Counted from the stretch's first letter, positions 23,712 to 31,173 are shown. The stretch: DNA of 35,845 bases from Planctomycetia bacterium (GCA_016200145.1 JACQFH010000260.1:1-35845), one strand, 5' to 3'. A program made the numbers and translations. Notes: a model not told the origin generated them from the sequence alone.

Positions 23712-25133
23712 TTAGAAGCGATTCAGGATTGGCAATACGAATGTGATCGGGGCGCGTTCCTCGACGGTGATGCGGGTCGCTGTGGTCGTTCCGGCCGAGA
23801 ACTTCAATTTCGGACCGGCCGACGTCCAACGGAAACCACTGAACGAGTTCGCATCCCGTTCGAGCTCGACTTCCACTTCGATCATCCCGCCGGGCTGCGC
23901 CAGGGCCTTGACGATTTCCGGATTGCCGACAATGGCCGTCGCCGATTCCTCGGTCACCGGGTAGGGGGAAACGCGCGTCACCTTGCCGAGAATTCCGCCG
24001 TAGCGCTCGCGCTGCACGGTCGTCGGCGTGACGCGCACTTTCAGTCCCGGATTCAAACGCTTGCCGCTCGAAAGCGGCAGGTACACGAGGTTCCGCAGGC
24101 CCAATTCCGCGTCTTCGTCGTCGGCCTCGACGGCCCCGCACCGGCTGCCCGGGCCGATCACCTGTCCCAGGTTCACCGCCAGCTCGACGACCCGGCCGCT
24201 CACCGGACTGCGGATCATGCCCTGTTCATCGAGCTGTTTCTCGATTGTGGCGATCCGGTCGCGCTGATCCATGATCTGGCTCTCTCGCAAAGCCTCTGAC
24301 TGGCTGCGGTCGAGCTCGGCGCGTACGGCCTCGAGCGCCACGCGGCGCAGCTCGCTCTTGAGTTCGACCTGCCGCGTCCGCCGCTGAGCATCCAGTTGCT
24401 GAATCTCGAGGTCTTTCAGCGCAAACTCGAACGTTTTCAGGTCCATTTCCGCGAGTTGAATGTCGCTGCGCACGACTTCGGCCCCGGCGGCGATCACCGC
24501 GTCTGAGGTCGCCAGCCGCTTCGTTTCGAGCGCGCGAAATCGCGCCAACTGGCCGGCTAATTCCTGGTGCAGGCCGGAAACCTCTTCCCGCGTCTTCTTC
24601 AGTCCCGCCAGTTGAGCCGCCAGCAATTCCTGGTTTCTCTCGATCATGCGGCTGCCGATCGATTCGAGCTCCAGCAGGCCCTGGTTCAGCGATTCCTGCT
24701 GCGTCATCCGCAAAGAGGATTCCTTTTCCGACCGATCGGCTTCCAATCGGCGCTGGCTCTGGTCCACGCGTTCCAGCTCTTTCATGCGGACTTTCGCCTG
24801 CTGCAAAGCCTGCCGCAGCTCAGACTGATTGACGACAGCCAGCATGTCTCCCTTGTTCACGTGTTGACCGACGCGGGTCGACAGCTCGACGATCTGACCG
24901 CCATAGGGCGATTGCAGACTGCGCACGCGCCCGGGGTTGATCAGGACCCCCGCCCCCGCGACGGTTTCGGGAATTCGCCCCAGGATCGACCAGACGAGAG
25001 CCCCCCCGACGAGGGCCGAAAGCGCTGCCAGAGACACCCAGGCCCGCGCCGGAACGAGCGACCACGGGCGGTCGAGCCCCTCGGGCGAGGCCAGTTGATC
25101 CAGGGCTTCTTTTCGAAAGATTTCGCGTGCCAT
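23712..25133 (-). CDS. HlyD-like periplasmic adaptor of the NHLM export system
   Basis: 473 aa. A single transmembrane helix lies at about residues 30-50 (WVSLAALSALVGGALVWSIL). A lipoyl/beta-barrel half follows (GRVRSLQSPYGGQIVELSTRVGQHV, split around the hairpin), then a long coiled coil (about 105-285, Gln/Glu/Arg-rich), the second lipoyl half (GMIRSPVSGRVVEL) and a C-terminal barrel. This is the standard membrane fusion protein order. It should bridge the ABC exporter to an outer-membrane channel, possibly the TolC-like protein encoded at 7794-9716. It lies between the CNB-domain gene (33 bp gap) and the peptidase-ABC gene (19 bp gap). Confidence 0.9.
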   Translation of the reverse strand: MAREIFRKEALDQLASPEGLDRPWSLVPARAWVSLAALSALVGGALVWSILGRIPETVAGAGVLINPGRVRSLQSPYGGQIVELSTRVGQHVNKGDMLAVVNQSELRQALQQAKVRMKELERVDQSQRRLEADRSEKESSLRMTQQESLNQGLLELESIGSRMIERNQELLAAQLAGLKKTREEVSGLHQELAGQLARFRALETKRLATSDAVIAAGAEVVRSDIQLAEMDLKTFEFALKDLEIQQLDAQRRTRQVELKSELRRVALEAVRAELDRSQSEALRESQIMDQRDRIATIEKQLDEQGMIRSPVSGRVVELAVNLGQVIGPGSRCGAVEADDEDAELGLRNLVYLPLSSGKRLNPGLKVRVTPTTVQRERYGGILGKVTRVSPYPVTEESATAIVGNPEIVKALAQPGGMIEVEVELERDANSFSGFRWTSAGPKLKFSAGTTTATRITVEERAPITFVLPILNRF

Positions 25134-25166
25134 TGCTTACCGACGGGGGTTTGGGGAAAGAATTCT

Positions 25167-25700
25167 CTAACCGCGGACTCGTGTCATCAGCCAATCGAGC
25201 CGCTTTCCAGCAAGCATCAGCTCGTCGAGGAGCTCGGGCGAGAGTTCGTCGGGGGAGTCGGCGTCGTCGCTTAATTCGGAGCCTTTGGCCGACGAATCTT
25301 TCCGCGCGCTCAAGCGCCTCAGCCGCTGGGCCAGGCAGATCGACAGGGCGCGATAGAAGCGGGCCGCGAAATTGGCGTCGTCCGAGAGCCGTTCGCGGAT
25401 CAGTTCGGAACTGATCGCCAGGATCCTGCCCGGCCCGGTGGCGGCAACGGTGGCACTGGCGCCGCGCGAGTCGACGAACGACACGTCCCCCATCACGTCC
25501 CCTTTGGTGGCCTGGGATATCTGCTTGCCGCCGACCAGCACGGCAAAGTGCCCTTCCAGAACCAGCAGCAATGCGACGACCGGCTCGCGCTCGCGGATGA
25601 CCTGATGCCCGGCGACGACCTGGCTGACCTTGCCGACGGCGGCCAGCCACTCGATGTCTTCGTCTGCGAGCAGCCCGATGATTCCAATTGCTTGACCCAA
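25167..25700 (-). CDS. Cyclic-nucleotide-binding domain protein of the export operon
   Basis: About 177 aa. The CNB beta-roll spans about residues 8-125 (GLLADEDIEWLAAVGKVSQ, GHQVIREREP, VLEGHFAVLVGG, KGDVMGDVSFVDSRGASATVAA). The phosphate-binding cassette keeps a GD..SFVD..GASATV pattern. No helix-turn-helix follows; the C-terminus is an acidic, Ser-rich linker and a short helix. It is not a DNA-binding regulator and may gate or scaffold the exporter, as similar proteins are common in NHLM loci. TTG 25700 is chosen because AGGAGG (minus strand, 25710-25705) lies just before it. The frame also allows GTG 25757 (196 aa), which has no good ribosome binding site. Confidence 0.8.
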   Translation of the reverse strand: MGQAIGIIGLLADEDIEWLAAVGKVSQVVAGHQVIREREPVVALLLVLEGHFAVLVGGKQISQATKGDVMGDVSFVDSRGASATVAATGPGRILAISSELIRERLSDDANFAARFYRALSICLAQRLRRLSARKDSSAKGSELSDDADSPDELSPELLDELMLAGKRLDWLMTRVRG

Positions 25701-25923
25701 GTTCCCTCCTGAAAAACGGCCGTGTTGACGACTGCGATGGAGAACCGTTGCACTCACCCATCGTGGGCAGCCGCGGCAAGCGCCGTCAAGGCATTTTCAG
25801 GGCTTTTCCTCGTTCCCAGATCGCGCGGGAACGAACCAATGCGCACAAGTGACCTGAGTGCCCAGGACACAACCTTGCTTCACAACGTCAGCAGGTGGCA
25901 ACGAATTATCGCTAATAGAAATT

Positions 25924-26475
25924 CTACAGCATGCCGGCGAAGTTGTGCCCTTTGAGGCTGCCGGGAGGGAACCCAAGGATCCCTGGGATCGCTCGTCCCC
26001 CGAACCGGCGAAAGATGCTCCCGATCCCTTTCCCCCCCGAGACCGCCTCCAGCTCCAAGTCGCTCATCTCCGCGTCGGGCGATTCGGCGATCGGCAGGGC
26101 GACATGAACGGCGGTCGCCGAATTCTCATGAACAGAGACCTTCAGCGACGCCGGCAGCACGACGCCGATCTCGGCGCGGGCCGTGGTGACCGGATCGGCC
26201 AGCAGGCGGGACTTGAAGCCGGCGTCCTGATCTGCCTTTTTGAACAATTCCAGCGCCTCGGCGGGGAGGCCGATCGTCTGCCCCCGCAGCACCAGGTTCA
26301 CCTCGTGGGGCGTGTCTTCGTGGACGATCAGCCGGGCGCCAGCGGGGAGCGTCCCGCCAGCCTCTGTCACGGCGGCAGCCGGGTCGGCGATCAGTTTGCG
26401 GCGGAATTCGGCGCTGCCGACCGCCATCAGGACGAGCAGATCGAAACTGTTCAACGATTCTGGTGCGCTGGACAT
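25924..26475 (-). CDS. RiPP precursor 5: double NHLP leader at head of export operon
   Basis: 183 aa with a leader of 148 residues (seven longer than the others at the N-terminus). Both NHLP units are present (FRRKLIADPAAAVTEAGG...IVHEDT and FKSRLLADPVTTARAEIGV...VHENS), ending SDLELEAVSGG. The 35-residue core reads KGIGSIFRRFGGRAIPG and continues hydrophobic and Gly-rich, ending in FAGML. It has 3 Arg, 2 Ser, no Thr and no Cys, so no lanthionine is possible. The ribosome binding site is CCAGGAGA as in the other precursors. It is the first gene downstream of the third CRP-like promoter, so it may lead the operon precursor 5, CNB protein, HlyD, two ABC proteins, GNAT and regulator. Confidence 0.9.
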   Translation of the reverse strand: MSSAPESLNSFDLLVLMAVGSAEFRRKLIADPAAAVTEAGGTLPAGARLIVHEDTPHEVNLVLRGQTIGLPAEALELFKKADQDAGFKSRLLADPVTTARAEIGVVLPASLKVSVHENSATAVHVALPIAESPDAEMSDLELEAVSGGKGIGSIFRRFGGRAIPGILGFPPGSLKGHNFAGML

Positions 26476-26523
26476 GGATATCTCCTGGCAAGAAGTCCCC
26501 GTTAAACGCCTGCGAACTGGTCA

Positions 26524-26566
26524 AAAATGACAGACTCAACCCGCTCTGTCTGTGACGAAAGTCACA
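26524..26566 (-). promoter_or_regulatory. CRP-like operator and promoter of precursor 5/export operon
   Basis: TGTGACGAAAGTCACA at 26551-26566 fits TGTGA-N6-TCACA. On the minus strand CATTTT (26529-26524; 4 of 6 to TATAAT) has its centre 32 bp from the operator centre, exactly as in the other two promoters. The predicted start is near 26517, 42 nt before the ATG. The -10 hexamer overlaps a 15-bp sequence repeated at 32325-32339. Confidence 0.65.
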
Positions 26567-26583
26567 AGCATCTCCAAACGTAA

Positions 26584-26603
26584 CGGAAGTCGTGAGACTT
26601 CCG
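26584..26603 (-). terminator. Hairpin upstream of the precursor 5 promoter
   Basis: CGGAAGTC (26584-26591) and GACTTCCG (26596-26603) form a perfect 8-bp stem with a GTGA loop. It lies downstream of the nucleotidyltransferase gene on the minus strand and 17 bp before the operator, so it may insulate the cluster from upstream transcription. There is no T-tract. Confidence 0.45.
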
Positions 26604-26629
26604 ACATATTGCGACTAATCTAGCAACCT

Positions 26630-26715
26630 GTTGAAAAACACCGTGGCATAGGCTTCCCGCCTGTGAATCGTCGCGAAATCATGACAGGTTGGAAGCCTAT
26701 CCCACATTTTTCAAC
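26630..26715. repeat. Palindromic intergenic repeat, copy 1
   Basis: Nested inverted repeats: GTTGAAAAA/TTTTTCAAC at 26630-26638 and 26707-26715, and ATAGGCTTCC/GGAAGCCTAT at 26648-26657 and 26691-26700. A second copy with the same core is at 32419-32487. Together with the hairpin and operator it fills the 321-bp gap before precursor 5. No gene is seen in the rest of that gap. Confidence 0.7.
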
Positions 26716-26796
26716 GGCCTGTTAAGCCCGCGCAGCCGGTCGAAAGCTATGAAGCCTGGCAACCGTGCCGGTGGGCCTGGCACAGCTAGACCCACC

Positions 26797-28083
26797 CTAC
26801 ACCTTGGCCAGCGATCGGGCGAATTCCAGCGCCTCGTCGCGCGTCGTCACCAACCCGTCGAGCTGAGCGTCGCGTACGCGTTCGAGAATCTCTTTGAATT
26901 TGGGGCCGGGGACCAGTCCCATCGCCAGCAGGTCGTCCCCGGTGATCAAGGGGGGCGGATTGATCTCGGAAGCGGGCGTCGTCCGCAGATACTGTTCACA
27001 GAATTCGACGTCGTGCAACCCCTCATTCCGCGCCAGGGCGCAGGCTCGCTCGAGCGCCAGGAGTTCTACGATCAGCCGCTCGGCCAACAGCCGCTTCAGC
27101 CGGTGCGGCGGCCACCCGGGGGCGCCCGCCAGCGCGCCGCGATGTGCAACGAGCCAGCTCACGTCGTGGCATTCGTCGTTCGAGAGCTTGAGCCTGCGAC
27201 AAACCTGCTCGGCACGAATTGCCGCTTCCTCAGCAGTGCCATCCCGGGCCAGGTCGTAAAAGGTTGCCGCCAGTGCCAGCTCGAAGCGTGGATCGGGAAG
27301 GATCCGCAGCGCGTGCAGGGTGGGCTGCCAGCGGTTTTGCGGCGCAGGGAGAGCAGCCGTCGCCACGACCGGCGTCAGTTCCGGCAGGATGACTGTCAGC
27401 AACTTCAGCTCATGCGCCAGCTCGAGCGCCTGCGTGCGCCGCGGGTGGACGAGCATTTTCTTCAGCTCCTGCGCGATCCGTTCCTGGCTGACGACCAGGA
27501 TTTCCGGGGCCATCGCCTGCACGGCGTCAGCCGTGTCGGGATCGAGCTGGAAGTCGAACCGGGCGACAATTCGCACGGCCCGCAGCATCCGCAGTTTATC
27601 TTCGCCGAATCGCGCCGCGGGATCGCCGATCGCCCGCACCACCTTGCGCGCCAGGTCCTCCTGCCCGCCCACATAATCGAAGACCTGCTCGGCCAGCGGG
27701 TCGTAGAACATGCCGTTGATCGTGAAGTCGCGACGGCGGGCGTCCTCCTCGGCCGTGGCGAATTCGACGCGCTCGGGGCGGCGGCCGTCGAGATACGGGC
27801 CTTCCGTGCGGAATGTGGCGACTTCCACGTCGCCGGCCGGGCTCCGCCGCGGCCCGTGGACCAGGATCACTCCGAAGCTCGCGCCGATCGCCAGCGTCCG
27901 TTTCGGACCGAACAGCGTCTGCACTTCTTCGGGCCGGGCGCTGGTGGCCACGTCGTAATCATCGGGCGGTTTGCCCAGGAGCAGATCCCGGACGCAGCCG
28001 CCGGCCCACAGCGCGCGGAAGCCCGCGCCCTGCAGCCGGCGGACGACATCCACCGCAAACTCTCGTTTCGGGTCGGCCGCCAT
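26797..28083 (-). CDS. CCA-adding enzyme / poly(A) polymerase family nucleotidyltransferase
   Basis: 428 aa. The class II nucleotidyltransferase head is clear: GGCVRD at 28-33 (nucleotide contact), then DDYDVATSA with the catalytic DxD at Asp42/Asp44, and IVARFDFQLD-type neck motifs (RMLRAVRIVARF). A C-terminal helical part follows (about 240-428; LKLSNDECHDVSWLVAHRG). Members add CCA to tRNA 3' ends or poly(A) to RNA; the two cannot be told apart safely here. The ATG overlaps the stop of the upstream gene by one base (TAATG on the minus strand), indicating translational coupling. Confidence 0.9.
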   Translation of the reverse strand: MAADPKREFAVDVVRRLQGAGFRALWAGGCVRDLLLGKPPDDYDVATSARPEEVQTLFGPKRTLAIGASFGVILVHGPRRSPAGDVEVATFRTEGPYLDGRRPERVEFATAEEDARRRDFTINGMFYDPLAEQVFDYVGGQEDLARKVVRAIGDPAARFGEDKLRMLRAVRIVARFDFQLDPDTADAVQAMAPEILVVSQERIAQELKKMLVHPRRTQALELAHELKLLTVILPELTPVVATAALPAPQNRWQPTLHALRILPDPRFELALAATFYDLARDGTAEEAAIRAEQVCRRLKLSNDECHDVSWLVAHRGALAGAPGWPPHRLKRLLAERLIVELLALERACALARNEGLHDVEFCEQYLRTTPASEINPPPLITGDDLLAMGLVPGPKFKEILERVRDAQLDGLVTTRDEALEFARSLAKV

Positions 28084-28847
28084 TAGAACGTGTATTCCCG
28101 GCCGGGCTCTCCGATTTTCAAGTTCGGCAGGCCCAAGGACTGCAATTCGGCCAGCACCGACGCACGAAATGCCGGTTTGATGTGAACGGCGATCACGGGC
28201 ACGTCAACCTGCAGCTTGAGGACCTCTCCCGCGAACTTGGCGGGAGTCAGGTGCATCGATTTGACTGCCAGCCAGTCCATGCGATTCGGAAAACTGGCTT
28301 CCAGGAAGCACCCGCGCAGGTTGGGAGCGGCGTTAGTGACCTTCCAGATTTCGTCTGTCGGCGACGTGTCCGAAACGATGGCAAACGAGGCCTCTCCGTC
28401 GCTGACGACGAAACCGAATGTGGGAACGACGTGATTCAGCTCGACCGGAGTCACGCGGTAGCGGCCCACATCGACGGTTTTTCCCGATTCGATTTCCTGT
28501 GTCCGCAGGAACGGCGTCTCGGTCGCCGACAGCCGGAACAGGTCGGGCCACACGCGGTCGTTGAAGAAATCCCCGCGCAGACTGCTGAGCGTCGCCCGGC
28601 TGCCGTAGATCATCGGCGAGGCGGGGCTGGGGCGGTAGACGTTGTCGAGAAAGATCGGCAGCGAGGCGATATGATCGATGTGCGCGTGCGAGAGAAAGAC
28701 GTCCTGGATCTTGTCCTGCAGAGTCGGCGGCGAGAGCATGCCAATGCTGCCCGCGTCGATCGCCAGCACGTCGTCGACCAGATACGACATCAGAAATTGA
28801 TGCCCCTCGTCGACCCCCACGGAAGAGCAGAGCAGTTTGACTTTCAC
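28083..28847 (-). CDS. MBL-fold metallohydrolase resembling class II cyclic-nucleotide phosphodiesterase
   Basis: 254 aa from a GTG start. The metallo-beta-lactamase core is intact: LAIDAGS, then SHAHIDHI with His54, His56, Asp58, His59, a later ELNHVVPTFGF and the VSDTSPTDE aspartate. The wording around SHAHIDHI and NHVVPTFGFVV resembles class II cAMP phosphodiesterases more than tRNase Z or lactamases; this is a judgement by eye. If correct it would hydrolyse cAMP or cGMP, of interest because two cyclic-nucleotide-binding-type proteins are encoded in the adjacent cluster. Its stop overlaps the next gene's start by one base, so the two are coupled. Confidence 0.78.
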   Translation of the reverse strand: MKVKLLCSSVGVDEGHQFLMSYLVDDVLAIDAGSIGMLSPPTLQDKIQDVFLSHAHIDHIASLPIFLDNVYRPSPASPMIYGSRATLSSLRGDFFNDRVWPDLFRLSATETPFLRTQEIESGKTVDVGRYRVTPVELNHVVPTFGFVVSDGEASFAIVSDTSPTDEIWKVTNAAPNLRGCFLEASFPNRMDWLAVKSMHLTPAKFAGEVLKLQVDVPVIAVHIKPAFRASVLAELQSLGLPNLKIGEPGREYTF

Positions 28848-28907
28848 TACTTGGTCCCGTCAATCTTCGCCGCTCACGGCCAGCTCGTCCGTTGGATGTG
28901 CGGCGAG

Positions 28908-28926
28908 CATCCAGCCCGCCTGGATG
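28908..28926. other. Small hairpin in divergent intergenic region
   Basis: CATCCAG (28908-28914) and CTGGATG (28920-28926) make a perfect 7-bp stem with a 5-nt loop, in the 224 bp between the MBL-fold gene and the divergent sigma factor gene. No T-tract and no known operator match. Nothing else is recognised in this gap. Confidence 0.35.
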
Positions 28927-29071
28927 GCTCCTAGAGTACCCCGCCAGACTTTCGCCCGCAACCGGCTGCGCCATCTTGCGAAAATGTTCGGTTTCGACGG
29001 AAATCTTTGAACCGCGCCGCGGCGGCGCGCGACTCAATTCTACACACAGGCCGTGAAGCACGAGCGGCAGA

Positions 29072-29632
29072 ATGCCAGACGCCTCCCCTACGAATGCACG
29101 ATTCGAGCAACTGCTTGTCTGTCGTGCCCAGGAGGGGGACGAAGAGGCGTTTCGAGCGCTGATCGCGGCGTACGAACGGCGCTTATTGTTTTTCCTGCGC
29201 AGGACGGTGAACGACGAACATGCGGCGCTCGACCTGCTGCAGGACGTCTGGCTGATTGTGTTTCGAAAGATCCGGCGATTGAAATCGCCGGCGGCGTTTC
29301 GCGTGTGGATCTACCAGATTGCCCACGACCGGGCCGTGTCGCAGGTGCGGCGCGAGCGCCGTGAGGACGACGTCCTGGAGGCCGCGGCGTCGGATGCAGA
29401 GATCATTGCCGTGGATGAGTTTGCACAGGTCGACCGGGCCGACCTGGTTCGCAACTGCCTCGACCGGCTTCCGCAGGAGCAACGAATTCTATTGACATTG
29501 CGATTTCTCGAAGACCTCGACCTGATCGAGCTCGCCGAAACGGTGCGTGTCCCTGTGGGAACGATCAAGTCGAGGCTGCACTACGCCAAGCAGGCGATGC
29601 GACAGATGCTGAAGGAGTACGAACATGGCTGA
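29072..29632 (+). CDS. ECF-type RNA polymerase sigma factor
   Basis: 186 aa. Sigma region 2 (about 22-95) has AALDLLQDVWLIVFRKIRRL, the core-RNAP and -10 recognition helices. After a short acidic linker, region 4 (about 122-178) has the helix-turn-helix LIELAETVRVPVGTIKSRLHYAK. No C-terminal extension. The gene overlaps the next one by 8 nt, so a membrane partner is cotranslated. ECF factors usually direct stress or envelope regulons; the target promoters are not evident here. Confidence 0.93.
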   Translation: MPDASPTNARFEQLLVCRAQEGDEEAFRALIAAYERRLLFFLRRTVNDEHAALDLLQDVWLIVFRKIRRLKSPAAFRVWIYQIAHDRAVSQVRRERREDDVLEAAASDAEIIAVDEFAQVDRADLVRNCLDRLPQEQRILLTLRFLEDLDLIELAETVRVPVGTIKSRLHYAKQAMRQMLKEYEHG

Positions 29633-30050
29633 CCAGAACCCGAAACAGGCGTTTCTCAACTCGTTGTTGAAAACAGACCCGGGCATCTCGGAACAGGCGT
29701 TTCAGGAGTACCAGATCATGCTGGAACAGAAATTGAGCACGGCTGAAAAGAAGTTTCGCCGCCGCCGCCAGTGGACGAAATGGATGTGGATTGCCACGGT
29801 GGCGGTCTTTATCCCCGGTTTTGCGATTGCGACGGCAGCACCGCCTGAGATTCGGCCGTTCGGCGCTACGTTTGTCGTGGTGGGAATCGTGTTGTTCTAC
29901 CTGGCCCTGCTGCGGCTGATCATCCACGTCTTTTTTGAACGCTACGCGTTTGATTCGGCCCGCAACGAATATCGCGACGCCATGCTCCTGGAGCTGACGC
30001 GCAAGGTCGACACGCTGGCAACGCAGATGGCCAGGCACCTGCCGCAATGA
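29625..30050 (+). CDS. Two-helix membrane protein cotranslated with the ECF sigma factor
   Basis: 141 aa. A cytoplasmic-looking N-terminal part (about 1-50, charged, ending KKFRRRRQW) is followed by two transmembrane helices (about 52-72 and 79-104) and a charged C-terminal helix (about 105-140). The start overlaps the sigma factor stop by 8 nt, so the pair is translationally coupled. Position and topology suggest an anti-sigma factor or accessory protein, but there is no zinc-finger (HxxxCxxC) motif and no recognised anti-sigma domain. I do not recognise a family. Confidence 0.8.
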   Translation: MADQNPKQAFLNSLLKTDPGISEQAFQEYQIMLEQKLSTAEKKFRRRRQWTKWMWIATVAVFIPGFAIATAAPPEIRPFGATFVVVGIVLFYLALLRLIIHVFFERYAFDSARNEYRDAMLLELTRKVDTLATQMARHLPQ

Positions 30051-30107
30051 GCGGCCGGGGCGCTTTTGCGCTGCCATGCCAAACAAGACACTTCCACAAA
30101 TCGCGTC

Positions 30108-30190
30108 GTGTCCGTTTTTCGCGGATTTGTGGTGCGGCCGTCTCGGCTGCACGTTGGCAGGTGAGACGCCTGCACCACAAAAACGGACAC
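30108..30190. repeat. Nested palindromic repeat before the alpha/beta hydrolase gene
   Basis: Outer arms GTGTCCGTTTTT (30108-30119) and AAAAACGGACAC (30179-30190) are perfect 12-bp inverted repeats. Inside, TTTGTGGTGC (30126-30135) pairs with GCACCACAAA (30172-30181), and the stem continues with GTCTC/GAGAC. The motif AATCGCGTCGTGT also occurs on both sides (about 30098 and 30198). This looks like a dispersed REP-type unit. It lies between the sigma-factor operon and ATG 30275. Confidence 0.65.
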
Positions 30191-30274
30191 TACTACGAAT
30201 CGCGTCGTGTTGATTTCCTGAGCGCCGGCGCGCATCTTTGGGGGAAATCCCTGACATCCAAAAGGACTCGCCCC

Positions 30275-31138
30275 ATGGAACTCCTCACGCCGTTGCTCAT
30301 CGCTCTCGTACTCGTATCGGCGGCGCGGGCCCAGGACGTCAAACGCGACATTCCCTACGCCGATCCGGCGGACGCGAAGCAGGTACTCGACGTGTTTGCT
30401 CCGCCCAATGCGAAGAAATTCCCCGTGGTCTTCTGGATTCACGGCGGCGGCTGGCAGACGGGGGATAAGTCCGACGTGCAGATCAAGCCGCAGTTCTTCG
30501 TGGACACAGGGTTCGTCTTTGTCTCGACGAACTATCGGCTCCTGCCGGACGTGGACATGGCCACGATCATTCGCGACGTCGCCAAGTCCATCCGCTGGGT
30601 GCATGACCACATCGCCGAGTACGGGGGCGATCCAAACCGCCTCTTGATCATGGGCCATTCCGCCGGCGCACAGCTCGCCGCGCTGGTCTCGATCGATGAT
30701 CGCTACCTGAAGGCCGAGGGCCTGTCGCTGGCCATCGTCAAAGGCTGCGTCCCCGTCGACGGCGACACGTACGACGTGCCGGCCATCATCGAGACGGCAG
30801 AGACCCGCCGCCGCGTCCACGGTCAGCCCCCGCCGAAGCAAGGCCACCGAGAGAAATTCGGCAACGACCCGGCGAAGCATCGCGACTTCTCGGCCGTCAC
30901 GCACGTGGCCAAAGACAAGGGCATTCCCCCGTTTTTCATCCTGCACGTCGCCGAGCATCCCGACACCAGCGCCCAGGCGCAACGCCTGGGCACCGTCCTC
31001 AAAGAGGCGGGCGTCTCCACCACAGTCTTCGGCGGCCGGGAAACCACCCACAGCAAGATCAACGCCGACCTCGGCAAGCCCGACGACCCCGCCACCAAAG
31101 CGCTTTCCGATTTCCTCGCCGCAGCGCTGAAGAAGTAA
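30275..31138 (+). CDS. Secreted alpha/beta hydrolase (esterase/lipase)
   Basis: 287 aa from ATG 30275, preceded by AAGGA at 30261-30265; the longer frame from 30047 runs through a palindromic repeat and is not protein-like. A signal peptide is present ([20 protein letters not shown]). The fold markers are the oxyanion motif HGGGW (56-60), nucleophile elbow GHSAG with Ser129, probable acid Asp230 and His259 (TTHSKI). It belongs with the BD-FAE/carboxylesterase-like secreted esterases. Planctomycetes use many such enzymes on acetylated or feruloylated polysaccharides; the substrate here is not known. Confidence 0.88.
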   Translation: MELLTPLLIALVLVSAARAQDVKRDIPYADPADAKQVLDVFAPPNAKKFPVVFWIHGGGWQTGDKSDVQIKPQFFVDTGFVFVSTNYRLLPDVDMATIIRDVAKSIRWVHDHIAEYGGDPNRLLIMGHSAGAQLAALVSIDDRYLKAEGLSLAIVKGCVPVDGDTYDVPAIIETAETRRRVHGQPPPKQGHREKFGNDPAKHRDFSAVTHVAKDKGIPPFFILHVAEHPDTSAQAQRLGTVLKEAGVSTTVFGGRETTHSKINADLGKPDDPATKALSDFLAAALKK

Positions 31139-31173
31139 TTGGGTACGTCATCCCAGCGAGCCGCGGCTGGGGC

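Noticed and set aside
9788-26475. Search for a radical SAM epimerase, cyclodehydratase or other proteusin/TOMM maturase in the cluster
   Set aside because: No CxxxCxxC radical SAM motif or YcaO-like protein was found on either strand; only LanM, arginase and GNAT are supported.
26689-28086. Long plus-strand frame opposite the nucleotidyltransferase
   Set aside because: Shadow frame: low-complexity Arg/Gln-rich product, while the minus strand encodes the complete GGCVRD/DxD enzyme.
30047-30274. N-terminal extension of the alpha/beta hydrolase from 30047
   Set aside because: This stretch is a palindromic repeat; the ribosome binding site and signal peptide place the start at 30275.
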